A stretch of 64,000 bases of DNA from JAYRZB01 sp041916675 (GTDB lineage: Bacteria; Pseudomonadota; Alphaproteobacteria; Rhizobiales; Devosiaceae). Positions 17,370 to 25,545 of the stretch are shown here, in pieces. Made by a program: the position numbers and the translations under genes. Position 1 is the stretch's first letter. Each line of letters starts with the position of its first letter. The stretch is taken from contig JAYRZB010000006.1 of NCBI GenBank assembly GCA_041916675.1, positions 62,001 to 126,000 of the forward strand. The letters are read 5' to 3'. The notes beneath the pieces were generated by a model that was given only the letters and a program-made list of their open reading frames with translations, searched no databases and had not been told where the DNA came from.

Positions 17370-18596
17370 TTATTTCAGGCCCGCCTGGCGGTTGCGGGCC
17401 GCATAGGTGCGCAGGCGCAGGCCGTTGAGGCGGATAAAGCCTTCGGCATCGTGATGGTCATAGGCAACCGCGCCTTCTTCGAAGGTCACCAGGTCCATCG
17501 AATAGAGCGAATAGGGCGAGGTGCGGGCGATAACGCTGGCTGAGCCCTTGTAGAGTTTGAGGCGCACCTCGCCGGTCACATAGGCCTGGCTCTTGTCGAT
17601 CAGGGCCTGCAGCATTTCGCGCTCGGGCGAGAACCAGAAGCCGTTATAGATCAATTCGGCATATTTGGGCATCAGCTCGTCCTTAAGGTGCGCCGCGCCG
17701 CGATCGAGGGTGATCGATTCAATGCCGCGATGCGCCGCCAGAAGGATGGTGCCGCCCGGGGTTTCATAAACGCCGCGGCTCTTCATGCCGACGAAGCGGT
17801 TTTCCACCAGGTCGAGCCGCCCCACGCCATGCCTGCCGCCGAGCTCGTTGAGCTTGGCCAGGAGGCTGGCCGGGGAGAGCCTGACGCCATTGACCGAAAC
17901 CGCATCGCCTTTCTCAAAACCGATGGTGATCACCTCCGGCGTATCGGGTGCTTTTTCAGGGTGGACGGTGCGCTGATAGACATAGTCGGGCGCTTCTTCG
18001 GCCGGATCCTCAAGCACCTTGCCCTCCGAGGAGGTGTGCAACAGGTTGGCATCCACCGAGAACGGGGCCTCGCCGCGCTTGTCCTTGGCAATCGGGATCT
18101 GGTTGGCTTCGGCATATTCGAGCAACTTGGTGCGGCTCTGCAGGTCCCATTCGCGCCAGGGCGCGATGACGCGGATATTGGGGTTGAGCGCATTGGCGGT
18201 CAGCTCGAACCGCACCTGGTCATTGCCCTTGCCGGTAGCGCCGTGCGAAATGGCATCGGCGCCGCAGTCCTCGGCGATCTCGACCAGCCGCTTGGCGATC
18301 AGGGGGCGGGCAATCGAGGTGCCCAACAGATACACGCCCTCATAGACGGCGTTGGCGCGGAACATGGGAAACACGAAGTCGCGGACGAATTCCTCGCGCA
18401 GGTCTTCGATGTGGATATCCTTGATCCCCATCATCTCGGCCTTCTTGCGCGCCGGCTCGAGCTCTTCGCCCTGGCCGAGGTCGGCGGTGAAGGTCACCAC
18501 CTCGCAGCGATAGGTTTCCTGAAGCCATTTGAGAATGATGGAGGTATCGAGCCCGCCCGAATAGGCGAGAACCACTTTCTTGATGTCTTTGGCCAT
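17370..18596 (-). CDS. argG: Argininosuccinate synthase
   Basis: This 408-residue cytosolic enzyme joins citrulline and aspartate using ATP in arginine synthesis. The N-terminal PP-loop AYSGGLDTS is at residues 11-19, TADLGQGEE follows, and the citrulline/aspartate-binding segments SHGATGKGNDQVRFE and RTVHPEKAPD are intact. Length matches the family. It is monocistronic, read away from a divergent Lrp-type regulator, with a hairpin terminator downstream. The intergenic dyads may control it. Confidence 0.97.
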   Translation of the reverse strand: MAKDIKKVVLAYSGGLDTSIILKWLQETYRCEVVTFTADLGQGEELEPARKKAEMMGIKDIHIEDLREEFVRDFVFPMFRANAVYEGVYLLGTSIARPLIAKRLVEIAEDCGADAISHGATGKGNDQVRFELTANALNPNIRVIAPWREWDLQSRTKLLEYAEANQIPIAKDKRGEAPFSVDANLLHTSSEGKVLEDPAEEAPDYVYQRTVHPEKAPDTPEVITIGFEKGDAVSVNGVRLSPASLLAKLNELGGRHGVGRLDLVENRFVGMKSRGVYETPGGTILLAAHRGIESITLDRGAAHLKDELMPKYAELIYNGFWFSPEREMLQALIDKSQAYVTGEVRLKLYKGSASVIARTSPYSLYSMDLVTFEEGAVAYDHHDAEGFIRLNGLRLRTYAARNRQAGLK

Positions 18597-18643
18597 GTCC
18601 GTGATCCCGGTTTTTGTTGCCTGACACGATAAATCATGGGCAG

Positions 18644-18700
18644 CGCAATGATATTGCGAAAGACGTGCATTTTGCCGCCGTGCTGATAGATTGCGCCAAT
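18644..18700 (+). promoter_or_regulatory. Candidate Lrp/AsnC operators
   Basis: A perfect dyad CGCAAT-GAT-ATTGCG (18644-18658) and a related one, ATTG-CGC-CAAT (18690-18700), lie in the 127-bp gap between argG and the divergent Lrp-type gene. They share the ATTGCG/CAAT word and sit about 46 bp apart, consistent with autoregulation by the neighbouring Lrp/AsnC protein. Assignment is by position and symmetry only. Confidence 0.45.
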
Positions 18701-18723
18701 TCGTCTTTGCTCAGAGGCACAAA

Positions 18724-19191
18724 ATGCCAATTGTCATCGATGCCACCGACCGGCGCATCCTGCGCGCCCTGCAGCGCAATGGCCGGATGAGCAATGTCGA
18801 ACTGGCCAATGAGGTGGGCCTGTCGCCCTCGCCCTGCCTGCGCCGGGTGCGGCTGCTCGAGGAGGCGGGGGTGATCGACCAGTATGTGGCGGTGCTCGAC
18901 GGGGCCAAGGTCGGGGTCGGGCTGACGGTCTTTGCCCGCATCTGGTTCAAGACCCAGGGCGCGGAAACCACCAACCAGTTTGCCGAGACGGTGCGCAAGT
19001 TCCCCGAAGTGGTCGAATGCTACCTGACCACCGGGGAATGCGATGCCATCATGCGCATTGTCACCGCAGACCTGCATGCCTATTGGCGCTTCCAGTCCGA
19101 CTATCTGATGCGTATCCCGAGCGTGCAGAGCGTCAAGACCGACGTGCCCATGGAAACCATCAAGCGCAGTTTCGAGCTGCCGCTGCCATAA
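18724..19191 (+). CDS. Lrp/AsnC family transcriptional regulator
   Basis: This 155-residue regulator has an N-terminal winged helix-turn-helix (about 8-60; DRRILRALQRNGRMSNVELANEVGLS) and a C-terminal ligand-binding RAM domain (about 70-150; VVECYLTTGECDAIMRI). Family members bind amino acids and form octamers on DNA. The ATG at 18724 follows AGAGG and starts the HTH in normal register. The next gene is a LysE-type exporter 73 bp downstream, so an amino-acid-responsive export circuit is likely; the effector cannot be read from sequence. Confidence 0.93.
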   Translation: MPIVIDATDRRILRALQRNGRMSNVELANEVGLSPSPCLRRVRLLEEAGVIDQYVAVLDGAKVGVGLTVFARIWFKTQGAETTNQFAETVRKFPEVVECYLTTGECDAIMRIVTADLHAYWRFQSDYLMRIPSVQSVKTDVPMETIKRSFELPLP

Positions 19192-19264
19192 CCCTGAGCC
19201 CTTTGCGCCGCACGCGCTGCATGTCACAATCGCCCATTCCGTCCTGCCCGCTCCGGGAGCACAA

Positions 19265-19912
19265 GTGTCCGCCTTTCTTCCAGACCTCTCGGTCATTGCC
19301 ACCTTTGCGCTCGCCAGTTTCGTTCTCGCCGTCACCCCGGGGCCGGACATGGCGCTGTTTGTGTCGCGCACGATGAATTTTGGCCGCCTGCATGGCTTTG
19401 CAACCGTGCTCGGTGCCACCGCCGGCATTGCCGTCCACACCTCGCTGGTCGCCTTCGGCATTTCGGTGTTGATCGTGACCGCGCCCACCGCCTTCTGGGC
19501 CCTCAAGATCGTGGGGGCGCTCTACCTGATCTGGCTGGCCGTCCAGGCCATCCGTTCGGGTGGCGGGCTGCTGGTCACCCGCGCCGCCGGGCGTCAGCCG
19601 AGCCTGGTGCAAAGTTTTATGACCGGGCTGGGCATCAACCTGACCAATCCCAAAGTGGCGCTGTTCTTTGTCACCTTCCTGCCCCAGTTCGTCTCTGCCG
19701 CCGACCCGGCGGCCGCCTCCAAGCTGGTTTTTCTCGGCGTCGAGTTCATCGTGGTCTCGATCCCGATCGTGGTGGCCATTGTGCTGGCTGCCGAGTGGCT
19801 GACCAGAACCCTGCGTGAAAACCTTTGGGTCAGCCGGGCGCTCAACTGGAGCTTTGCTGCCGTCTTCATGGCCTTTGCCGCCACCATTCTTTTTGCCGAA
19901 GGCCGCCGCTAG
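19265..19912 (+). CDS. LysE/RhtB family amino acid exporter
   Basis: This 215-residue inner-membrane protein has about six hydrophobic segments and the family signature FVLAVTPGPDMALFVSRT near residues 20-37. A second family block, INLTNPKVALFFVTFLPQF, lies in the middle. The family exports lysine, arginine, threonine or homoserine and their lactones; the substrate here is unknown. A GTG start is preceded by GGGAG. It is probably co-transcribed with the Lrp-type gene, which would be its sensor, and is followed by rlmJ after 2 bp. Confidence 0.92.
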   Translation: MSAFLPDLSVIATFALASFVLAVTPGPDMALFVSRTMNFGRLHGFATVLGATAGIAVHTSLVAFGISVLIVTAPTAFWALKIVGALYLIWLAVQAIRSGGGLLVTRAAGRQPSLVQSFMTGLGINLTNPKVALFFVTFLPQFVSAADPAAASKLVFLGVEFIVVSIPIVVAIVLAAEWLTRTLRENLWVSRALNWSFAAVFMAFAATILFAEGRR

Positions 19913-19914
19913 CC

Positions 19915-20763
19915 ATGAACTACCGCCACGCCTTTCACGCCGGCAATTTTGCCGATGTGGTCAAGCACATCATCGTTTGCCTGATCGTTGAATACTTCAA
20001 GCGCAAGCCGGGCGCCTTCCGCGTCATCGACACCCATGCCGGCATCGGGCTCTATGACCTGACCAGCGAGGCGGCAAAGCGCTCGCCCGAATGGCAGGGC
20101 GGCATTGCCCGGCTGATCGAACAGAGCCTGCCCGAACCGGCGGCCAGCCTGATTGCGCCTTACCTGCAGGCCGTCGCCGCCCAGAACCCCGATGGCCCGC
20201 TGACGCGCTATCCGGGGTCCCCGGTGCTGATCCGGTCGCTCTTGCGCGCTCAGGATCGGCTGATGGCGCTCGAACTGCATCCCGAGGACGCGCAGACGCT
20301 GGCGACCCGGTTCGCCGGGGATATCCAGACCCGGGTGACCGCGCTCGATGGCTACCTGGCGCTTGGCGCCTATCTGCCGCCCAAGGAAAAGCGCGGTCTG
20401 GTGCTGGTTGATCCGCCCTTTGAGGAGCCGGGCGAATTCGCCCGCCTGACCGAGGGACTGGTCAAGGCGCATAAGCGCTTTGCCACCGGCACCTATGCGC
20501 TTTGGTATCCGCTAAAGGACGTTCCGGGGGTGACAGGCTTTGTCCGCGCGCTCAAGGCCACCGGCATTGCAAAAATTCTGCGCATCGAGGTAACGATCAA
20601 CCGCCCGCAGGACCCGCCGAGGCTGTTCGGCACCGGCATGATCGTGGTCAACCCGCCCTTCACGCTCGCAGCCGACCTCGAACAGGTGCTGCCGCCCCTT
20701 GCCACCCTTCTGGCCGACAACGGCCAGGGCACCAGCCGCATCGAATGGATCAGCGGTGAATAG
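19915..20763 (+). CDS. rlmJ: 23S rRNA (adenine2030-N6)-methyltransferase RlmJ
   Basis: This 282-residue SAM-dependent enzyme methylates A2030 in 23S rRNA. The N-terminus MNYRHAFHAGNFADVVKH is the RlmJ hallmark, followed by the SAM-binding DTHAGIGLYDL. The catalytic tetrapeptide is DPPF in VLVDPPFEEPGEF, and the C-terminus has the conserved RLFGTGMIVVNPPF. It is 2 bp after the LysE-type gene. It converges with rlmN, so two 23S rRNA methylase genes lie tail to tail with only 2 bp between stops. Confidence 0.95.
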   Translation: MNYRHAFHAGNFADVVKHIIVCLIVEYFKRKPGAFRVIDTHAGIGLYDLTSEAAKRSPEWQGGIARLIEQSLPEPAASLIAPYLQAVAAQNPDGPLTRYPGSPVLIRSLLRAQDRLMALELHPEDAQTLATRFAGDIQTRVTALDGYLALGAYLPPKEKRGLVLVDPPFEEPGEFARLTEGLVKAHKRFATGTYALWYPLKDVPGVTGFVRALKATGIAKILRIEVTINRPQDPPRLFGTGMIVVNPPFTLAADLEQVLPPLATLLADNGQGTSRIEWISGE

Positions 20764-20765
20764 GC

Positions 20766-21995
20766 TTATCCGGCCAGCGCGTCGCGTTCAGTCTTTTTGA
20801 GCCGTTCGGTTTCGCTCTTGAGCTGCCCGCAGGCGGCAAAGATATCGCGGCCGCGCGGCGTGCGCACCGGGGAGGCATAGCCGGCCCGGTTGACGATATC
20901 GGCGAATTGCTCAATGCGGGCCGAAGACGAGCATTCGTAATTGGCGCCGGGCCAGGGGTTGAACGGGATCAGGTTGATCTTGGCCGGGATATTGGCCAAT
21001 AGCCGCACCAGTTCACGCGCATCGGCGTCGGAATCGTTGATGCCCTTGAGCATGACATATTCAAAGGTGATGCGGCGGGCGTTCGACAGGCCCGGATAGG
21101 TGCGGCAGGCTTCCAGCAGGTCCTTGAGCGGCCATTTCTTGTTGATCGGCACCAGTACGTCGCGCAGGTCGTCGCGCACCGCGTGCAGGGAAATGGCCAG
21201 CATCACCCCGATCTCGCGCCCGGTCGGCTCGATGAAGGGCACAACGCCCGAAGTCGACAGCGTGATCCGGCGCTTGGACAGCGAAATCCCGGCCTCGTCC
21301 GAGGCAATCAGCAGCGCGTCGCGGACGTTTTCATAATTGTAGAGCGGCTCACCCATGCCCATCATCACCACATTGGTGATGGCGCGGCTGTCGCCTTCCG
21401 ATCCGCCCGAACCGCGCGGGGCCGGCACCAGCCCGCCGTCATTGGGGCGCACGCCGCCGGGGAAATCGCCGAGCCGCTCGCGCGCCATCAGGATCTGCCC
21501 CAGAATTTCACCCGCGCTCAGGTTGCGCACCAGCTTTTGCGTGCCGGTGTGGCAGAACGAGCAGGTCAGGGTGCACCCCACCTGCGAGGAGACGCAGAGC
21601 GTGCCGCGGTCTTCCTCGGGAATATAGACGGTTTCGACCTCGACCGGCGGCAGACGCGGGTTCTGCGGATCGCGGAAGCGGAACAGCCATTTGCGCGTGC
21701 CATCGCTCGAAATCTGCTCGGAGACGATTTCGGGGCGCGCCAGCGTGAAGGCGTCGTCCAGCACCTGCCGGAAGCCCTTCTGGATATTGTGCATGGCGCC
21801 AAAGTCGGTGACGCCATTGTGATACATCCAGTTCCAGAGCTGGCTGGCCCGCATGCGCGCCTCGCGCTCATTAAGCCCGATGCCTGAAAGCGTTTCGGCC
21901 AGCGCCTTGCGCGTCAGCCCGATCAGCGGCCGCTTGCCGGCGGGCGCAGGGCGCTCGGGGGGCGCGACCGAATAGAGATCAAGGGAAATGCTCAT
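20766..21995 (-). CDS. rlmN: Dual-specificity RNA methyltransferase RlmN
   Basis: This 409-residue radical-SAM enzyme makes 2-methyladenosine at A2503 of 23S rRNA and A37 of some tRNAs. The cluster cysteines are C141, C145 and C148 in GCTLTCSFCHTG. The methyl-carrying Cys is in RGRDIFAACGQL near the end. GMGEPLYNYENV and EYVMLKGIND are family landmarks. A Pro/Gly-rich insertion (PGGVRPNDGGLVPAPRG) before GMGEP is longer than in enterobacterial RlmN. The ATG is in good register and the gene appears monocistronic. Confidence 0.96.
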   Translation of the reverse strand: MSISLDLYSVAPPERPAPAGKRPLIGLTRKALAETLSGIGLNEREARMRASQLWNWMYHNGVTDFGAMHNIQKGFRQVLDDAFTLARPEIVSEQISSDGTRKWLFRFRDPQNPRLPPVEVETVYIPEEDRGTLCVSSQVGCTLTCSFCHTGTQKLVRNLSAGEILGQILMARERLGDFPGGVRPNDGGLVPAPRGSGGSEGDSRAITNVVMMGMGEPLYNYENVRDALLIASDEAGISLSKRRITLSTSGVVPFIEPTGREIGVMLAISLHAVRDDLRDVLVPINKKWPLKDLLEACRTYPGLSNARRITFEYVMLKGINDSDADARELVRLLANIPAKINLIPFNPWPGANYECSSSARIEQFADIVNRAGYASPVRTPRGRDIFAACGQLKSETERLKKTERDALAG

Positions 21996-22079
21996 CTGGT
22001 GCCGCTCCGGCGGCTGGCGCTCTTAGACTGGGAAGAGCCGCCCTCTAGCACATCGCTGGCCGCGAGGCAAAGCGGGCCG

Positions 22080-22583
22080 CTAGCACTCGGCGTCGATGGC
22101 CTTGCTGGCCGCGGTGGCGCCTGAGAGCGAATAGGTCTGCTTGACGGTGGTGCCATCCTCGGCGGTGCCCTGGATGGTCAGGGCCGAACCGGCGCGGATG
22201 ACCCCGGCGAGGGCCTCGTTCTGGCTCGGGTCTTCGAGCCAGGCGGCGTCGGCCTCGGTGAACATCGAATAGGACTGGCTGCCCACGGTGAGGGTGGCGC
22301 TGGTGCCAGGGGCGAAGTTGAAACCGGCCACCAGGTTGATCTCGTTGGCAACCCCCTGCCCGGGGCGATTGGTCAGGTAGAGATAGGCCTGGGTGTATCC
22401 GGTGGGGGCGGGCGAGACTTCGGTGGGCTTGCTCAGGGCAAAGCATACCGCATCGCTGCCCTCGGAGGCGGCATAGCTCGACCAGTCGCGGTGCTCCCCG
22501 ATCAGGCGCACCGATTGTGCCTGAACCAGGCCGGTGGCGCCGAGGACGAGGCAGAGGGCAAGCAGGGAACCGCGTTTGAGCAT
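22080..22583 (-). CDS. IalB-family secreted protein (copy 1)
   Basis: This 167-residue protein has a clear signal peptide (MLKRGSLLALCLVLGATGLVQAQ). The mature part has the invasion-associated locus B layout: DW-x-Y early, a lone Cys in CFALSKP, LTNRPGQGVANEINLVAGF in the middle, and a terminal Cys. IalB proteins are periplasmic or outer-membrane associated, named from Bartonella, and common in non-pathogenic rhizobia where their role is unknown. The ATG at 22583 is chosen because it begins the signal peptide. The second copy is 99 bp upstream on the same strand. Confidence 0.85.
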   Translation of the reverse strand: MLKRGSLLALCLVLGATGLVQAQSVRLIGEHRDWSSYAASEGSDAVCFALSKPTEVSPAPTGYTQAYLYLTNRPGQGVANEINLVAGFNFAPGTSATLTVGSQSYSMFTEADAAWLEDPSQNEALAGVIRAGSALTIQGTAEDGTTVKQTYSLSGATAASKAIDAEC

Positions 22584-22682
22584 CCGAAAAGGCCTTTTTG
22601 ATCCGACGCCTTTATAGCGCAAGTCGCCGCCTTGCCAACCCTGGGCTGTCATTACGGCAAAACTGCGCGGCCGGGCCCGCGC

Positions 22683-23207
22683 TTACTGGCAGGCCTTGTC
22701 GATTTCAGCCATGGCGGCGGTCACCCCGGCCAGCGAATAGGTGTCGGTGGTGTTGGTGCCGCGCTGGCTGGTGCCCTTGACCACCAGCGAGGTGCCGCCC
22801 TTGAGCGCGGCCACAAATCCTGCCTCGTCGCCCGAACTGGCCAGCCAGGCGGCCGAGCCTTCCGATACCATGGGGTAGGTCTTGCCATCGATCGCCGCAG
22901 AAGGGCTGCCGTCGGCCTTGAACGGATAGCCGATCAGGGTCTGCACTTCATTTTTGGTGCCCAGCCCCTTGCGGTGGATGACCAGAAAGTGGATCGGGTC
23001 GCGATTGGCCCCGGCCGGTTCGCTCTTTTGCGGCGCGCTCGAAATATAGCAGGTCACCCCATTGGCGTCCGAGCCCTGCCAGGCGGTCCAGTCCTTGAAG
23101 CTGCCAAGGTTCGTGGCGCCCTGTTGGGCCATGGCGGGGGCCAGCGCTGCAAGCACGGTGGCACCGGCAAGAAGGGCAGAGATAAAGCCACGGGTCTTGA
23201 TGGTCAT
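22683..23207 (-). CDS. IalB-family secreted protein (copy 2)
   Basis: This 174-residue paralogue of the neighbouring protein has a signal peptide (MTIKTRGFISALLAG... ending AMAQ) and then the IalB pattern: DWTAWQ, CYISSAPQKSEP, FLVIHRKGLGTKNEVQTLIGYPF and a final ACQ. Start ATG at 23207; other in-frame starts lie upstream but would disrupt the signal peptide. It shares layout with copy 1 (two cysteines, the same order of blocks) but is well diverged, so the duplication is old. Function unknown beyond the family. Confidence 0.85.
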   Translation of the reverse strand: MTIKTRGFISALLAGATVLAALAPAMAQQGATNLGSFKDWTAWQGSDANGVTCYISSAPQKSEPAGANRDPIHFLVIHRKGLGTKNEVQTLIGYPFKADGSPSAAIDGKTYPMVSEGSAAWLASSGDEAGFVAALKGGTSLVVKGTSQRGTNTTDTYSLAGVTAAMAEIDKACQ

Positions 23208-23439
23208 CGCCAAAGCATCCTCATGCATGTGGGGCTCGTCACAACGGGCGGTTTGATGATGCCAAGAGTGACCGAATAGGGTTACCAAGCTCTCAAAGAC
23301 GAGAAGCGTTTGATTTAATTTGCGAGATTGCAGTCAAATTTGTCGGCAATTTGGCGCTGGCTGCGCGCCGGCGCCGTGTTTGGCCGCTCATGCTGAATTA
23401 AGGGTTAAACCGCGATCACGTTTGTGCGGGGTGGCCCGG

Positions 23440-23991
23440 TCAGGCAGCCAGCGAGGCCTCGAGCGGCCAGGATTCCTCGACCACATAGGGCCCGCCCCCC
23501 ACCGAATCACGGCTTGAGAACAGCACGAACCGCGGCACTTTGAACTCGAGCGGGGTAAAATGTCCCGCCTGCGCCATGAAGCGGGCGACATCGGCAGCGC
23601 TCGAGCCGCGCAGCCGCGCCAGGGTGACATGGGGCACGAATTTGCGGCCCTCCGGTTCCAGGCCGATGCGCTGCAGCACGCGCTCGTGGGCGGCCTGCAG
23701 GCGTGTCAGCGTGTCGTTGGGCTGCACCCCGGCATAGAGCGCGCGCGGCTTGTCGCCGCCAAAGGTGCCGAGCTGGTTGAGCCGGATGGTAAAGGCCTCG
23801 GCGTGCGCCAGCCGGTCGAGCCCATCGAGAATTTCATTGGCGGTGGTGTTATCGACATCGCCGATAAACCTTAGAGTGATGTGGTAGTTTTCGGTGTCGA
23901 TCCAGCGGGCACCCGGCAGGCCGCCGCGTTTGAGCGAAAGGCGAAATCCCACATCGGCAGGGACTTCGAGGCCGGTAAAGAGTCTGGGCAT
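23440..23991 (-). CDS. thpR: RNA 2',3'-cyclic phosphodiesterase ThpR
   Basis: This 183-residue member of the 2H phosphoesterase family opens 2',3'-cyclic phosphate ends of RNA. Both catalytic motifs are present: H37-I-T-L (NYHITLRFIG) and H121-V-T-L (VPHVTLARL). A strong GAGGAGGG ribosome site precedes the ATG at 23991, which fixes the start. The IalB genes follow after 232 bp with several hairpins but no clear T-run, so they are probably separate units. Confidence 0.93.
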   Translation of the reverse strand: MPRLFTGLEVPADVGFRLSLKRGGLPGARWIDTENYHITLRFIGDVDNTTANEILDGLDRLAHAEAFTIRLNQLGTFGGDKPRALYAGVQPNDTLTRLQAAHERVLQRIGLEPEGRKFVPHVTLARLRGSSAADVARFMAQAGHFTPLEFKVPRFVLFSSRDSVGGGPYVVEESWPLEASLAA

Positions 23992-24138
23992 TTCACCCTC
24001 CTCGTCACAACGCTGATTCGCACTCGCAGGACAAAGCCTAGCATGGAAAAGCGGCATCGCAACAACGGCCCGGACGCCATTGGGCGCGTGCGGGCGATCA
24101 CGGAATCGTCAGCAAAGCCGTTCAGGCGCGCCAGCACC

Positions 24139-24167
24139 TTGAATTGACTGGCTCCCGCAGCCATATT
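24139..24167 (+). promoter_or_regulatory. Promoter of the Bax-inhibitor-1 gene
   Basis: TTGAAT (24139-24144) and CATATT (24162-24167) are spaced 17 bp. The predicted start near 24174 falls three bases before the structured leader, so the whole 5' UTR of about 60 nt would be the folded element. Confidence 0.55.
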
Positions 24168-24173
24168 GGCTCG

Positions 24174-24234
24174 CAAAGCGGCATGGGCAGCACTGCCCGG
24201 CCAGGGCCGCTCTCGCTAGGAAAGGGATTTGACC
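24174..24234 (+). ncRNA. Structured leader, candidate ybhL leader RNA
   Basis: An outer stem AGCGGC (24177-24182)/GCCGCT (24206-24211) encloses a hairpin GGGCAG-CA-CTGCCC (24185-24198) and a 7-nt GGCCAGG joiner. The ribosome site AGGAAAGGG follows. A conserved 'ybhL leader' RNA was described in Rhizobiales upstream of Bax-inhibitor-1 family genes, which is exactly the gene that follows; I recall the gene context better than the motif consensus. A covariance search would decide. Confidence 0.5.
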
Positions 24235-24960
24235 ATGGCACAATTTGACCGACCGACCGTCGCAGCACGGGCCGGCACCGCCGCGGCCATCGATGAGGGC
24301 CTGCGCACCTATATGCTCAAGGTTTACAACTACATGGGCATTGGCCTGGTAGTGACCGGCCTTGTGGCTTACTTCTTCAACCAGTGGGCCATGTCGAGCC
24401 AGGCCAATATGGAACTGGTCTATGGCAGCCCGCTGATGTGGGTTCTGGCACTGGCCCCGCTGGCCTTTGTGCTGGTGCTCTCGTTCGGCATCAACAAGAT
24501 GAGCTCGGGCGCCGCCCAGCTGACTTTCTGGGCCTTTGCCGCCGTGATGGGCCTGTCGCTGTCCTCGATCTTTGCGGTCTATACCGACGCATCGATTGCC
24601 AAGGTGTTCTTCATCACCGCCGGCACGTTCGGCGCCATGAGCCTTTATGGCTACACCACTAGGCGCGACCTGACCCAGTTCGGCTCGTTCCTGATGATGG
24701 GCCTGATCGGCATCATCATCGCCTCGATCGTGAATATCTTCCTTGGTTCCTCGGCGCTTGATTTCGGCATCTCGGTGCTGGGCGTGCTGATCTTTGTGGG
24801 CCTGACCGCCTATGACACGCAAAAGATCAAGGAAAGCTACTCGGAAAGCCACGGCGCCGAAGTGCTGGCCAAGGGCGCGATCATGGGTGCGCTCTCGCTC
24901 TACCTCGACTTCATCAACCTGTTCATGATGCTTCTCCGCCTGTTCGGCAACCGCGAATAA
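24235..24960 (+). CDS. Bax inhibitor-1/YccA family membrane protein
   Basis: This 241-residue integral membrane protein has about seven hydrophobic helices and the BI-1 family ending FVGLTAYDTQKIKES followed by GALSLYLDFINLFMMLLRLFGNR. Bacterial BI-1 proteins (YbhL, YccA, YetJ) are implicated in calcium leak and in regulating FtsH; which applies here is unknown. The ATG at 24235 has AGGAAAGGG upstream. The structured leader suggests post-transcriptional control. A strong terminator follows, so it is a single-gene unit. Confidence 0.93.
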   Translation: MAQFDRPTVAARAGTAAAIDEGLRTYMLKVYNYMGIGLVVTGLVAYFFNQWAMSSQANMELVYGSPLMWVLALAPLAFVLVLSFGINKMSSGAAQLTFWAFAAVMGLSLSSIFAVYTDASIAKVFFITAGTFGAMSLYGYTTRRDLTQFGSFLMMGLIGIIIASIVNIFLGSSALDFGISVLGVLIFVGLTAYDTQKIKESYSESHGAEVLAKGAIMGALSLYLDFINLFMMLLRLFGNRE

Positions 24961-24986
24961 GCCTTCTGAGCCATCTGGAAAATCCG

Positions 24987-25022
24987 GGGACCGCAGTCTA
25001 GAAAACTGCGGTCCCTTTTTCT
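24987..25022 (+). terminator. Intrinsic terminator
   Basis: A perfect 11-pair stem, GGGACCGCAGT/ACTGCGGTCCC with a 7-nt loop, is followed by TTTTTCTT. It ends the Bax-inhibitor-1 transcript. Confidence 0.92.
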
Positions 25023-25044
25023 TGCGATCGCCCCGGGAGCCATC

Positions 25045-25545
25045 GTGACCGCCGACCTGATCCTGCGCCCGTTTTCCTGGCGCGACGTGCCCGCCATCAC
25101 CGAAATCTACGCCCACTATGTGCGCGAGACGGTGATCACCTTCGATACCGAAGTGCCCCGGGAATCGGCGATGGCCGAAAAGTTCGGGCATCTGGTGGAT
25201 CTGGGCCATCCCCTGATCATTGCCGAACGCTCCGGCAGCCTGCTCGGCTATGCCTATGCTTCGACCTTCCGGCCACGGCCCGCCTACCGGTTCACCTGCG
25301 AGGATTCGATCTACCTGTCCCCCGATGCCACCGGGCAGGGGGTGGGCAGCGCGCTGTTCGAGCGGCTCCTTGCCGATTCCAAGACTTTTGGATTCAAGCA
25401 GATGATCGCCGTGATCGCCGCCGGCATTGCCCCTTCGGTGCGCCTGCACGAAAAGTTCGGCTTCAAGCTCTTGGGCACCTATCCCGAGCTCGGCTACAAA
25501 TTCGACCGCTGGCTCGACATCATCCACATGCAAAAGGCGCTTTAG
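25045..25545 (+). CDS. GNAT N-acetyltransferase (phosphinothricin/amino-acid type)
   Basis: This 166-residue GNAT enzyme resembles the PAT/YncA group that acetylates phosphinothricin, methionine sulfoximine or related amino acids. Visible landmarks are ITEIYAHYVRETVITFDTE, FRPRPAYRFTCEDSIYLSP, the acetyl-CoA loop GQGVGSALFERL and LHEKFGFKLLGTYPELGYKF. A GTG start follows CGGGAGCC. Spacing of only 22 bp after the preceding terminator means its promoter must lie within or near that hairpin. The true substrate cannot be told from sequence. Confidence 0.88.
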   Translation: MTADLILRPFSWRDVPAITEIYAHYVRETVITFDTEVPRESAMAEKFGHLVDLGHPLIIAERSGSLLGYAYASTFRPRPAYRFTCEDSIYLSPDATGQGVGSALFERLLADSKTFGFKQMIAVIAAGIAPSVRLHEKFGFKLLGTYPELGYKFDRWLDIIHMQKAL

